Notes: a model not told the origin generated them from the letters alone. 64,000 bases of DNA from Fimbriimonadaceae bacterium (GCA_019638775.1 JAHBTD010000002.1:186001-250000), one strand, 5' to 3'; positions 41,319-49,880 are shown, numbered from the stretch's first letter. Made by a program: numbers and translations.

Positions 41319-41855
41319 ATGGCAACTGTCGAAATCGTCCACGGATCGCTCTTAGATCAAAGCGTTGAGGTGATCGTTAACGCCGCGAACACGATGATGC
41401 GCGGCGGTGGCGGGATCGACGGCATGATCCACCAGAAAGCTGGACAACGGCTTCTGTGGGAGTTGCAAAAGGTCGCGCCCAAAGGATGCCCCACTGGGGA
41501 AGTGGTCGTGACTGCCGGACATGACCTGCCGTTCAAAGCGATCCTGCACACGCCCGGGCCGATCTGGCGTGGCGGCGCCGAAGGGGAGGCCGAACTGCTG
41601 CAGGCTTGCTACCGCAACTCACTGGCGGAAGCCGACCGGCTTGGGGTGGCAAGCATCGGTTTTTGTTCGATCTCTACCGGAGCCTACCGCTATCCTCTGC
41701 CGGAGGCGGCAGAGATCGCCCTGACGACCGCATATTCTTGGCATGAAGTGAAGCCGGACTCCTCGCTGGAGCGTATTGTGTTCGCGCTGTGGGGGCGGGA
41801 AGAGTACGCCGCGTTTTGCGAAGCCTTCTTGCACTTGAACGAGAAAGCTCCATGA
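41319..41855 (+). CDS. Macro domain protein (O-acetyl-ADP-ribose deacetylase type)
   Basis: A 178-residue single macro domain, which binds and often hydrolyses ADP-ribose derivatives. Key parts are IVNAANTMMRGGGGIDGMIH (about 21-40, the catalytic Asn-containing loop), GEVVVTAGHDLP, AILHTPGPIW and the phosphate-binding loop IGFCSISTGAYRYPLPEAA. It resembles YmdB/MacroD types. The stop overlaps the next start (ATGA), coupling it to the PhyH gene. Confidence 0.93.
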   Translation: MATVEIVHGSLLDQSVEVIVNAANTMMRGGGGIDGMIHQKAGQRLLWELQKVAPKGCPTGEVVVTAGHDLPFKAILHTPGPIWRGGAEGEAELLQACYRNSLAEADRLGVASIGFCSISTGAYRYPLPEAAEIALTTAYSWHEVKPDSSLERIVFALWGREEYAAFCEAFLHLNEKAP

Positions 41856-42559
41856 TTCACCTTCCTGAGTTGAAGTCGCAGTTTCGGACGAACGGATTCT
41901 TCATCCAAGAAGGCGTCCTTTCGCCTGACGAAGTCCAAACCCTAACCGCCTGGACCGAAAGCTTCCTCGGCCACCGAAGCCCCGCCGGAGTGCGTAACCT
42001 CCTCGACGAGGAAGCCGTCCGCGCCCTAGTGCGCCACCCGTCCATCCGCAAGCTCGCCACAACCCTTCTCGGCGAAGGCGCATTTGCCGTCCGCGCCATC
42101 CTCTTCGACAAAAACCCGGAGAAGAATTGGGTCGTACCCTACCATCAGGACGTCTCCATCGCCGTCAAGAACCGCGCCGAAGCCGAAGGCTTTAAGACGT
42201 TTTCGGTGAAGGACGGAGTCCTGCACGTGCGCCCGCCTGCTTGGGTGTTGGAGTCGATGGCGACGCTCAGGATTCACCTGGATCCCTGCGGCCCGGACAA
42301 CGGCCCTGTCCGCATTCTGCCCCGAACGCACCGCAATGGCCTGCTCGACAAGGATGCGGTGAAGCATCTCCAAGAGGTGAGGGAAGAGGTTCTGTGCACC
42401 TGCGACGCGGGCGGAGTCCTGGCGATGTCGCCTCTGATCCTCCATGCCTCCTCCAAAGCCAGCAAGCCGGGGCACCGCCGCGTGATCCATATCGAATTTG
42501 CCGCGTTCGACCTTCCCGGTGGGTTAGAATGGCACGACCGGGTGAGGGTGCTTGATTGA
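41852..42559 (+). CDS. Phytanoyl-CoA dioxygenase family protein (PhyH)
   Basis: A 235-residue Fe(II)/2-oxoglutarate oxygenase. The facial triad is visible: HxD in VPYHQDVSIAVK and the distal His in RTHRNGLL or near ASKPGHRRVIHIEFA, with the following Arg binding 2-oxoglutarate. N terminus FRTNGFFIQEGVLSPDEV is typical. The substrate is unknown. ATG at 41852 gives the family start and the ATGA overlap with the macro gene; the stop overlaps the TTG of the next gene. Confidence 0.9.
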   Translation: MIHLPELKSQFRTNGFFIQEGVLSPDEVQTLTAWTESFLGHRSPAGVRNLLDEEAVRALVRHPSIRKLATTLLGEGAFAVRAILFDKNPEKNWVVPYHQDVSIAVKNRAEAEGFKTFSVKDGVLHVRPPAWVLESMATLRIHLDPCGPDNGPVRILPRTHRNGLLDKDAVKHLQEVREEVLCTCDAGGVLAMSPLILHASSKASKPGHRRVIHIEFAAFDLPGGLEWHDRVRVLD

Positions 42560-43512
42560 ATTCAGTCACAAGATTTATTAGAAGAAAAATCACGCACAAG
42601 TTGATGGATCGAGGCATTAAGGCGCTTCATAACTACGAATACGAAGAAGCCAATCGGATCGGGGATCGCTTGATCAAGAGACGTTTTACAGGCGGATATG
42701 AGGTCAAAGCGAGAGCACTGGCGGCCGACGACAGAACTCAGGAAGCTATCGTCATTCTCCGGGCTGGTCTGGATCTGGCTCCAACCAACTATATTTTGTG
42801 GAGCTATCTTGGCGAGTATGAGTCGAATTTAGGGAACCACCAAGAAGCGATTGCCGCATTCCGACGTCACGAAATGCTTGGTGGCGGAACCTTTTGGTCA
42901 CACCTCAATATCGGCATGATCTACGGTCGAATGGGTGAGTACGACTTGGGATTTCAGTTTATCGATGGGTTAGAACCCGACTCGGAAGAAGATGAGTTGA
43001 CCAAGACGAAGTCGAGGGCTTGGCTTATGGTTCATACCGAACAATACGCTGACCTTAACGCGCTCTGTAAGCAAGCGCTTCTCAGATTTCCAGACTGTGC
43101 GGAACTCTACGGTTACGCCGCCGTTGCGAGATTCGAGCATGACGACTCCGTTCAAGCTCGGGACTACGCCCTTGAGGCACTGGCACGTGACAAGACCGAC
43201 AACCTGGCGTCTCAAGTACTTCGAGCACTCCATGGCGTGGAGTCGCCGGGTTCCAGGTGCTTTGAAATCTTGGTCGAGGGCGTTAGGGAGTTTGAGAGAC
43301 GCCCCGGCAGAGTTGAGCGGTTGGGGTTTTTCGCCGTCTATTTTGTGAAGGCGGTTGATGAAGACGCGGCCCTTGACTTCGTCGGGCCATTCGAGCCCCG
43401 AGCGCAAGGCTCGCTGGCCGTTGCCAAGGCTGTCGCAACAGGGGAGAAAGTCGAGGGCCCGGACGGTGTCTACCGTGCCCGCGGCGGGTATTCGTTTTAT
43501 ACGCTGGACTAG
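42556..43512 (+). CDS. TPR protein, paralog 1
   Basis: A 318-residue soluble TPR protein: MDRGIKALHNYEYEEANRIG, TGGYEVKARALAADDRTQEA, ILWSYLGEYESNLGNHQEAI, WSHLNIGMIYGRMGEYDLGF. It shares this layout and many identical residues with the next gene, for example TGGYEVKARAL and LWSYLGEY. The last 90 residues form a separate alpha/beta-like domain (FFAVYFVKAVDEDAALDFVG) shared by both paralogs. TTG at 42556 overlaps the PhyH stop (TTGA); ATG at 42604 is possible. Function unknown. Confidence 0.8.
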   Translation: MNSVTRFIRRKITHKLMDRGIKALHNYEYEEANRIGDRLIKRRFTGGYEVKARALAADDRTQEAIVILRAGLDLAPTNYILWSYLGEYESNLGNHQEAIAAFRRHEMLGGGTFWSHLNIGMIYGRMGEYDLGFQFIDGLEPDSEEDELTKTKSRAWLMVHTEQYADLNALCKQALLRFPDCAELYGYAAVARFEHDDSVQARDYALEALARDKTDNLASQVLRALHGVESPGSRCFEILVEGVREFERRPGRVERLGFFAVYFVKAVDEDAALDFVGPFEPRAQGSLAVAKAVATGEKVEGPDGVYRARGGYSFYTLD

Positions 43513-43554
43513 AACTGAGTGCTTCAGAATGACAGGCATGACTGGTGTGAATGG

Positions 43555-44550
43555 ATGACGGCTTGGACTAGGGGGTGGCGCAATCATGTCACTCAGCGAC
43601 TCATGAAGCGTGGATTGGCCGCCTTGGATCGAGGAGATGCCGACATGGCCATCAAGACAGGTGACAAGCTTATTGCTCGTCACTATACGGGCGGTTACGA
43701 AGTCAAGGCACGGGCCCTTTATCAAAGTGGGGAGCCTGACCAAGCGATTAAAGTGCTGGAGTTGGGTGTCCAGAAGGCTCCTGGCATCTTCCTTTTGTGG
43801 AGCTACCTCGGTGAGTACTATTCCAACGTCAGGCGCTATCAGGATGCCATAGCGGCATTTCGCCGATCGGAGATGGCGGGCTGCAACCCGAACATGGCCC
43901 GTTATAACGTCGCCGTCGTTTACGCACGTGCAGGGGACGGAGCCGGTGCAGCGCAGTCCATTGAGGGCGTTGTGCCTGTGAGTGCTGATCATGAACATAA
44001 CATTGCTGGTGTTAAGTGTTGGGCAATGATTTTGGAAGCGTCCTGGGACGAGGCGATTGACTTCGCGCAGGATCGGCTGAAAAAGCATGAGGCACATAAA
44101 GATCTATTGGCATACGAAGCGTACGCTCGGATGAAGCTTGGGCAAAGTGAAGAAGCACTTAGATTGGCTTGGCAAGTCGTCGAATTGAGTGAACCCCAAG
44201 AGTACGCACTCGAAGTTATCCGGGAGATCACAGGCCGAAAATCGGAGGGCAGCAAGCGTTACCGACTGATGGTTGTCGGACGGCATTCGGTCCAGCACTC
44301 CAGCGGACCGATTCGCGACTTGCCCTTTATGCGTGTCTATTGGGTTCAAGCGGTATCGGTAGAGGAGGGGCTGGAGTATGTCCGACCCTTCGAAAAGGAG
44401 ACAATCGCCCCTTTGGCTGTCGAAGAAGCAGTTGAATTAGATGAACAGATCGGGGGAAATGACGGTGTTTACTCCTTTGACGAACATTATTTGGCGACCC
44501 TCGACCAGATTCCCCGCCAGTTGAGATCGAAAATGCGCCGAATTCAATGA
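43555..44550 (+). CDS. TPR protein, paralog 2
   Basis: A 331-residue tandem duplicate of the preceding gene: MKRGLAALDRGDADMAIKTG, TGGYEVKARALYQSGEPDQA, LWSYLGEYYSNVRRYQDAIA and the C-terminal domain (FMRVYWVQAVSVEEGLEYVR). ATG at 43555 aligns with the start of paralog 1; an upstream ATG at 43519 adds 12 residues of poor fit. The two have diverged well beyond recent duplication. Likely cytosolic scaffold proteins. Confidence 0.8.
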   Translation: MTAWTRGWRNHVTQRLMKRGLAALDRGDADMAIKTGDKLIARHYTGGYEVKARALYQSGEPDQAIKVLELGVQKAPGIFLLWSYLGEYYSNVRRYQDAIAAFRRSEMAGCNPNMARYNVAVVYARAGDGAGAAQSIEGVVPVSADHEHNIAGVKCWAMILEASWDEAIDFAQDRLKKHEAHKDLLAYEAYARMKLGQSEEALRLAWQVVELSEPQEYALEVIREITGRKSEGSKRYRLMVVGRHSVQHSSGPIRDLPFMRVYWVQAVSVEEGLEYVRPFEKETIAPLAVEEAVELDEQIGGNDGVYSFDEHYLATLDQIPRQLRSKMRRIQ

Positions 44551-44599
44551 GCGTAGGCACAAGATCAGAGTCGGCAGGATCGTGCCTTGTGTAAGCCTT

Positions 44600-44605
44600 C
44601 ATAAT
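44600..44605 (+). promoter_or_regulatory. -10-like CATAAT for trmFO
   Basis: Ends 6 bp before the ATG at 44612. Confidence 0.5.
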
Positions 44606-44611
44606 CGACCT

Positions 44612-46456
44612 ATGGTTGTGATCGTCGGCGCTGGATTTGCGGGGGTTGAGGCGGCTTGGGCCCTGGCTTCGCGTGGAGTGCCCGTGATCCTCTATGAGAT
44701 GCGACCCCAGCGCATGACCCCCGCCCACACCACCGACCATTTCGCCGAGCTCGTCTGCTCAAACTCCTTCAAATCCAAATCGCCAACCTCTCCAGCGGGC
44801 CAACTGAAAAAAGAAATGGAAGCGCTTGGGTCGATTGTGCTTGCGACGGCCTACGAGCACGAGGTTCCGGCGGGCGAGGCTCTGGGGGTGGATCGGGAGG
44901 CGTTCGGCGCGGCGATCACCAAGAAGCTGGAAGAGCACCCGCTGATCGAGATTCGCAGGGAAGAGTTCACGCCCGAAATGGCGGACGAGATTGTACAGGC
45001 ATTTTCCCCTCCCTCCATTTTTCCGGAAATGGAGGGAGGGGTTAGGGGAGGGAGGTCCAAAATCCAAAATCCAAAATGCTCCGCCCTAATCCTCGCCACC
45101 GGACCCCTCACCTCACCCGAAATGGCCGAATGGCTCGCCCAAATGTCCGACCGCCAGCATCTCTATTTCTATGATGCGGTCAGCCCCACCGTCGAGGCAT
45201 CCAGCCTGGATAGGAGCATCATCTTCGCCCAAAGCCGCTATGACAAAGGGGAGGGCGACGACTACCTGAACTGCCCGTTTAACAAGGAAGAGTACGAGGC
45301 GTTTGTGCGGGAGCTGGTCGCGGCGGAAAGAGCGCCGATCCACGCTTTCGAGGCTGGCGGAGTACGCGGCGACGCCGTGGTGGATGACGGGTATCGGTTG
45401 AAGAGTGATCGGCTAACGGCTATCGGCGATCAGCAATCATCAATCATCGATCAACAAGCTGAGGCCTTGTCAGAATCCCCTCCCCTTGAGGGGGAGGGCT
45501 GTGAACGGAGTGAACAGGGGAGGGGTGGGAACTCCACGGTCTCAGCTCACACGGCTAATGCCGACCTTGAAGAGCCCTCCGACAATCATCAATCGCCAAT
45601 CCACAATCCTCGCTCCGAGACCTTGTCAGAATCCCTTCCCCTTGAGGGGGAGGGCTGTGAACGAAGTGAACAGGGGAGGGGTGACCTCCCACCCCTAACC
45701 CCTCCCTCCATTTCCGGAAAAATGGAAGGAGGGGCATCCAATCCAAAATCCAAAATCGAAAACCCAAAATCCACCGAAGAGCGCTATCTCGAAAAGATCA
45801 AATACTTCGCCGGATGCACCCCGATCGAAGCCATCGCCGAAAAGGGCGCCCGCTCGCTGGCCTTTGGTAACTTCAAACCCGTCGGCCTCACCGACCCCCG
45901 CACAGGCCGCCGCCCTTGGGCCGCCCTCCAACTCCGCCCCGAGAACAAGGAAAAGACGCTCTACTCGCTGGTCGCCTGCCAAACACGCCTCAAGTGGGGC
46001 GAGCAAAAGCGCATCTTCCGGATGGTGCCGGGAATGGAAAACGCCGAGTTCGTCCGCTTCGGCGTCATCCACCGCAACACCTACATTGAAGCCCCTAAAA
46101 CCCTCAACGCGAACCTGGAGATGAAGGACGTCCCCGGACTCTTCATCGCCGGACAGCTCACCGGAGTCGAAGGCTATGTCGAAAGCGCAGCGATGGGCAT
46201 CTACGCCGGACTCTGCGTCCTGCAAAAGCTGGCAGGGAAGGAGCCCGCCATCCCGCCGCGCTCCTGCGCCTACGGCTCGCTGGTGTCGCACCTGCAAGAC
46301 GACACCGAGCGCGAGTTCGCCCCCATGAACATCAACTGGGGACTCTTTCCCGAACCCGAAACCCCCATCCGCGACAAGGGCCAAAAGCGGGCCTGGAAGC
46401 TGGAGCAGGCGAACAAGGTCTTTGAGAAGTGGTTTTTAGAGTACGGTACTGTGTAG
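44612..46456 (+). CDS. trmFO: TrmFO tRNA (uracil-54-C5) methyltransferase with repeat inserts
   Basis: A 614-residue FAD/folate-dependent tRNA m5U54 methyltransferase; the family is about 430-450 residues. Conserved parts are intact: VVIVGAGFAGVEAAWALA (FAD), AELVCSNSFKSKS with a catalytic Cys, ILATGPLTSPEMAEWL, LYFYDAVSPTVEAS, SRYDKGEGDDYLNCPF, FAGCTPIEAIAEKGARSLAF with the second Cys, PVGLTDPRTGRRPWAALQLR, FVRFGVIHRNTYIEAP and GQLTGVEGYVESAAMG. Two foreign blocks interrupt it without changing frame: about residues 131-158 and 266-387, made of G-rich palindromes and heptamer arrays. Ends of blocks fall in surface loops, so activity may persist. ATG at 44612 is chosen by family start and CATAAT spacing. 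Confidence 0.93.
   Translation: MVVIVGAGFAGVEAAWALASRGVPVILYEMRPQRMTPAHTTDHFAELVCSNSFKSKSPTSPAGQLKKEMEALGSIVLATAYEHEVPAGEALGVDREAFGAAITKKLEEHPLIEIRREEFTPEMADEIVQAFSPPSIFPEMEGGVRGGRSKIQNPKCSALILATGPLTSPEMAEWLAQMSDRQHLYFYDAVSPTVEASSLDRSIIFAQSRYDKGEGDDYLNCPFNKEEYEAFVRELVAAERAPIHAFEAGGVRGDAVVDDGYRLKSDRLTAIGDQQSSIIDQQAEALSESPPLEGEGCERSEQGRGGNSTVSAHTANADLEEPSDNHQSPIHNPRSETLSESLPLEGEGCERSEQGRGDLPPLTPPSISGKMEGGASNPKSKIENPKSTEERYLEKIKYFAGCTPIEAIAEKGARSLAFGNFKPVGLTDPRTGRRPWAALQLRPENKEKTLYSLVACQTRLKWGEQKRIFRMVPGMENAEFVRFGVIHRNTYIEAPKTLNANLEMKDVPGLFIAGQLTGVEGYVESAAMGIYAGLCVLQKLAGKEPAIPPRSCAYGSLVSHLQDDTEREFAPMNINWGLFPEPETPIRDKGQKRAWKLEQANKVFEKWFLEYGTV
45006..45077. repeat. In-gene insert 1 of trmFO: G-rich palindrome plus CCAAAAT heptamers
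   Basis: A perfect 15-bp stem (45006-45020 with 45027-45041), G-rich tail to 45055, then three CCAAAAT heptamers (45057-45077). Translated as part of TrmFO. Confidence 0.85.
45407..45455. repeat. In-gene heptamer array in trmFO
   Basis: Seven 7-mers: GATCGGC, TAACGGC, TATCGGC, GATCAGC, AATCATC, AATCATC, GATCAAC. The same kind as the intergenic arrays. Confidence 0.8.
45465..45527. repeat. 63-bp direct repeat in trmFO, copy 1
   Basis: CCTTGTCAGAATCCC followed by a G-rich palindrome and GTGAACGGAGTGAAC. It repeats at 45621-45683 with two mismatches, offset 156 bp (52 codons), giving the peptide LEGEGCERSEQGRG twice. Confidence 0.85.
45581..45608. repeat. In-gene heptamer array in trmFO
   Basis: Four 7-mers: GACAATC, ATCAATC, GCCAATC, CACAATC. 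Confidence 0.7.
45621..45683. repeat. 63-bp direct repeat in trmFO, copy 2
   Basis: Second copy of the element at 45465-45527; two substitutions only, which points to recent duplication or strong sequence constraint. Confidence 0.85.
45685..45771. repeat. In-gene insert of trmFO: inverted G-rich palindrome plus CAAAATC heptamers
   Basis: The 50-bp G-rich palindrome of insert 1 in the opposite orientation (stem 45699-45713 with 45720-45734), followed by five heptamers (TCCAATC, CAAAATC, CAAAATC, GAAAACC, CAAAATC). Confidence 0.85.
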
Positions 46457-46560
46457 CTAGTTAAATTACAATCCCCACTTATGCCCGATTATTGTGGGCG
46501 CCTAATGAACGGCCATACTCAGAGACTGGAGGTTACATATTCTACAAATCTATATAGAGA

Positions 46561-46566
46561 TAGCTT
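46561..46566 (+). promoter_or_regulatory. -10-like TAGCTT for the 817-residue gene
   Basis: Ends 6 bp before the TTG start at 46573 in an AT-rich gap. Confidence 0.35.
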
Positions 46567-46572
46567 TTTAGC

Positions 46573-49026
46573 TTGAAGATTCTGTATGATGCGATTGATG
46601 ATCGGGAGGCGGCATTGAATAAAGCATCTCAAAAAGTTGACGACAACAATCCTAAAGGCGTACGAAAGCCAATCTCTATTGCTATTCGGACATTCATTCA
46701 GAACCGTGACAACGGTGAGCCTGTAGCAGGACAGATACTCGACTTCTACTTTTTGGATGCGCAAGAACAGGAGCGTGCGCTTGGTTCACTCGCGAGTGAT
46801 CACACAGGCTATACATCCCTAAAGGCTGAACTCCCACCGGATACCCAAAAAGTTATTGTGAGAGTAAGAGGAGGAGGCGCTGCCGATCTCATGGTCTCGC
46901 CGACTTCTGACTTTTCTTCGGCTTGGCAAATTCCGGTGAATGTGGCTGCAGTTGAACCCAGTCGTCTATCGGGCTCCTTTCCGTCTATTATTGATGCCGA
47001 TCATATAGACCACAATCTCTCCCCCGCGTCCTTTTCAGTGCTGCCTAGGCCATATCCGCCTTTTGGTTTGTGCAGTCAACTTATCCCTTCAAGTCTGACA
47101 ACACGTAGATATACCTTTATGTCAGTTGAATTCGAGTGTGGGACATTAGCTGGTGTGATCTGTGGCATTGGTACAAGAAGAGACCAAGTGATTCAGAGAG
47201 GAAAAATACACACTTACCGACAAACATGGCAACCAAAAGGGTTTTCTCTTGGGGGACTTTTGAACTCATTCTCACTAGCGCCGTGTGAGCAGATCAAAAT
47301 CGGTTCATATTCGCGCCTCAAAGGCTTGAACTCCTTTAAGAACGATAGTCTAACCCAGAGCCAATCAGAATCGGCCTCAAACAGTCGACATGCCACTACC
47401 ACAAATTCAGTTGATTGGGCTGTCAAGCGTGGATGGAATGTTAGCTTGGGGGCTGTGATTAAGGGTGTGCCAGTCTCTGTAGGCTTTGGGCAACCCACTG
47501 TGCAAACACCAAAGAGCACCATCACCTCACTTAGCGATAGTGTGATACGAAGCGCGACAGCTTCATTTGACTATCTTTCAACCTCAATATTTGAGCTTTC
47601 AGAATCGGAGTCAGGCAGTGTCCAGACCAGAATCCTGACAAATAACAACCATTGTCACATGCTTAATGTGATGTACTACGCTCTCAATGAAAATTACAGA
47701 GTAGTAACGGAGTATGTCGGTTCAAGAAAAGTAGTTTTTATACGGATCAATCCTATCGACATCAATGTAGAAGCTGTTTTTGCATCAAGACACCTTTTGA
47801 AGGGCAACTTGTTGGATTCAGCGCTCGAAGGCTGTATGGATGTCTTCGAGGAATACTTCTGTTGCGCGAAGTCAACAGTGCCGCAGATAGCAAAGCTGAG
47901 AGTCTTAATGACTTTAGGGAACCGTCATACGGGAGGTACAGTTTGGATTCGCCTTAAACTCAAGGATGGGACATTCTTAGAAAAAAACCTTACACTAAAT
48001 AGTTGGGTTCCAGGAACGGAACATGTTACTGTTTTTGACTTGATCGGTGCAACGGATCCATCGAATGTAACGGCTATCGAAATTGGAACGCAAGTTCAAG
48101 GAGTACCGCTCTTTGAATCTCCGGTTGTGCTTCTTTCGAACATTAAGGTTGAGTACCAAGCTTCAAGCAGCTCCAATTGGACGGGGTTGTCTCAGGCTAG
48201 CAGTGTTCCGGTATACGCTTCACAAACTTGGACTGATAACATCTCCATCGTGTCCCCGCCCAAACAAGAAGAAGAGGGATGTGATGAAGCAAAGTGCTGC
48301 ATCGAAAACCTGATGAGGCACATCAACGGCAACAAAGCACACTATATGTGCCTCTTGCTATCAAACATTGACCATGGTCACATCTTGGCAGAATGGTGCT
48401 CTTGCCATGCAGAAGGGAGAGAAGTCCCCATGATCCAAGGCGAACCGCTTGGAGTTGTTCATGTGGGGAACGACTATTGGTTGGTTATGGCCGAAGAGGG
48501 GTCTGTCGTGGTTCCTGACCCGTCCGTACCGAAGGAGATTGTTGACCTTGCAGTTCCATCTCCTGGCGTGTTCTCAGAAGCCCTGCTTGGCTCATGCAAC
48601 TCATGCGAAAAGATTGAAAATGATCGATTCTGGAAGTGGGACGACGCGCCTTGTTCATCTGCTCCCGACTTGAAGGATGTGACTTCGATGACCGGTAGTG
48701 GCGTTAAGCCTTCGGACTTCGCATTTGTCACACCTACGTCAATGATTACGACACAGACTTGGCCCGATCCCTTAGGTACAGCAAGCTTAGCCGACTTAGC
48801 CAAATCGCTGGCAGCATCAGCAGAAGCAGGCAGCAAAGAGGCACAGGCGAATCTGAACAAAGTTCTTGAAGTTCTTAAGGACATCGGCAAAGCGGCTGTG
48901 AAGGCCTGGCAAGACAATCAAGGAAGCAACCAGACGGGATCAGGTACAGACAAAGCCCCTTCCAGCGATGGGGAACCTGCTCCAGATGGCCCTCCAGGAG
49001 GAGTGTCACCTGATGATATGGGATAG
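46573..49026 (+). CDS. Large unknown protein with PLAT-like segment, AT-rich
   Basis: An 817-residue protein without signal peptide or membrane segment. Seen in order: an N-terminal beta-sandwich-like region (about 30-110); the segment FSLGGLLNSFSLAPCEQIKI (about 224-243), which recalls a widespread uncharacterised family whose members carry L..LL.SL.LAPGE..xI; a Ser/Gln/Asn-rich stretch; RINPIDINVEAVFASRHLLKG; a PLAT/LH2-like stretch (AKLRVLMTLGNRHTGGTVWI, about 439-458); a region with paired cysteines (CDEAKCCIENL, EWCSCHAEG); and a Pro/Gly-rich acidic tail. The gene is visibly richer in A and T and uses codons unlike its neighbours, suggesting transfer. Function unknown; phage-like or injection-system cargo is possible but not shown. 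Confidence 0.75.
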   Translation: MKILYDAIDDREAALNKASQKVDDNNPKGVRKPISIAIRTFIQNRDNGEPVAGQILDFYFLDAQEQERALGSLASDHTGYTSLKAELPPDTQKVIVRVRGGGAADLMVSPTSDFSSAWQIPVNVAAVEPSRLSGSFPSIIDADHIDHNLSPASFSVLPRPYPPFGLCSQLIPSSLTTRRYTFMSVEFECGTLAGVICGIGTRRDQVIQRGKIHTYRQTWQPKGFSLGGLLNSFSLAPCEQIKIGSYSRLKGLNSFKNDSLTQSQSESASNSRHATTTNSVDWAVKRGWNVSLGAVIKGVPVSVGFGQPTVQTPKSTITSLSDSVIRSATASFDYLSTSIFELSESESGSVQTRILTNNNHCHMLNVMYYALNENYRVVTEYVGSRKVVFIRINPIDINVEAVFASRHLLKGNLLDSALEGCMDVFEEYFCCAKSTVPQIAKLRVLMTLGNRHTGGTVWIRLKLKDGTFLEKNLTLNSWVPGTEHVTVFDLIGATDPSNVTAIEIGTQVQGVPLFESPVVLLSNIKVEYQASSSSNWTGLSQASSVPVYASQTWTDNISIVSPPKQEEEGCDEAKCCIENLMRHINGNKAHYMCLLLSNIDHGHILAEWCSCHAEGREVPMIQGEPLGVVHVGNDYWLVMAEEGSVVVPDPSVPKEIVDLAVPSPGVFSEALLGSCNSCEKIENDRFWKWDDAPCSSAPDLKDVTSMTGSGVKPSDFAFVTPTSMITTQTWPDPLGTASLADLAKSLAASAEAGSKEAQANLNKVLEVLKDIGKAAVKAWQDNQGSNQTGSGTDKAPSSDGEPAPDGPPGGVSPDDMG

Positions 49027-49067
49027 TTCACTTGCTGCAGGAGTTTGAGCAACGACGCGACTAAAGG

Positions 49068-49073
49068 TAACCT
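49068..49073 (+). promoter_or_regulatory. -10-like TAACCT for the YqjF gene
   Basis: Ends 6 bp before the ATG at 49080. Confidence 0.4.
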
Positions 49074-49079
49074 CACCCT

Positions 49080-49841
49080 ATGGTCGAGCTTGCCGAATAC
49101 GAAAGCCTGCGGCTTCGCCCACAAGGCCGCCCAGAGCTCTTCCAGCGTTGGCACGATCTCACCTTTCTACATTTCGCCGTAGCGCCCGAACTTGTCCAGC
49201 AGTCCCTCCCGAGCAGCCTCACGGTAGACACCTACCCCGACGAAAATGGCCAAGAGATGGCCTGGATCGGGCTTGTCCCGTTTCACATGAGCGGCATAAG
49301 ATGGCCAGGAACGCCCGCCCTGCCTTGGCTGAGTGCATTCCCAGAAACCAACGTCCGAACGTATGTCCACCGAGACGGGAAGAGGCCGGGGGTTTGGTTT
49401 TATAGCCTGGAAGCGGCGAGGTGGCTGGCATGCAAGTATGCGCGCCTCATTTTCAAACTGCCTTATTACAACTCAAAAATGTCCGTTGAGAAGCACAGCG
49501 GCTTCATCAAGTATCAGAACCGAAGGCTGGAATCTCCCAAACCCGCCGACCTTCAGATCGAAGCAAAGCCAACAGGAGAACTAGAAACGGCAACGCCAGG
49601 AACTTTCGAGTTCTTCCTTATCGAGCGATACTTGCTCTATTCCCGGCGCGGAGACAAGCTCTACACAGGTCAGGTTTGGCACCAGCCCTACCGGTTGCAG
49701 AATGTCGAACTCTTGCAGTGTCAGCAGAATGTGACAGATCGCATTGGATTTCCCGGCCGGTCATGGACCCATCTGGCCTTTTCCCCGGGTGTGGAAGTCG
49801 AAGTCTTTTCGCTCAATGAAGATGTTTCGCCGAGTACCTGA
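49080..49841 (+). CDS. YqjF family protein (DUF2071)
   Basis: A 253-residue DUF2071 protein similar to B. subtilis YqjF. Family features are WHDLTFLHFAVAPELVQQSL near the start, AWIGLVPFHMSGIRWPG, LPWLSAFPETNVRTYVHRDG, GVWFYSLEAARWLAC and the C-terminal ERYLLYSRRGDKLYTGQVWH. It is related to the acetoacetate decarboxylase-like fold; its reaction is unknown. No signal peptide. It ends just before a heptamer array. Confidence 0.9.
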   Translation: MVELAEYESLRLRPQGRPELFQRWHDLTFLHFAVAPELVQQSLPSSLTVDTYPDENGQEMAWIGLVPFHMSGIRWPGTPALPWLSAFPETNVRTYVHRDGKRPGVWFYSLEAARWLACKYARLIFKLPYYNSKMSVEKHSGFIKYQNRRLESPKPADLQIEAKPTGELETATPGTFEFFLIERYLLYSRRGDKLYTGQVWHQPYRLQNVELLQCQQNVTDRIGFPGRSWTHLAFSPGVEVEVFSLNEDVSPST

Positions 49842-49880
49842 GGAATCAATCGGATCTAACCATAGATCCGTGGATCGAAG

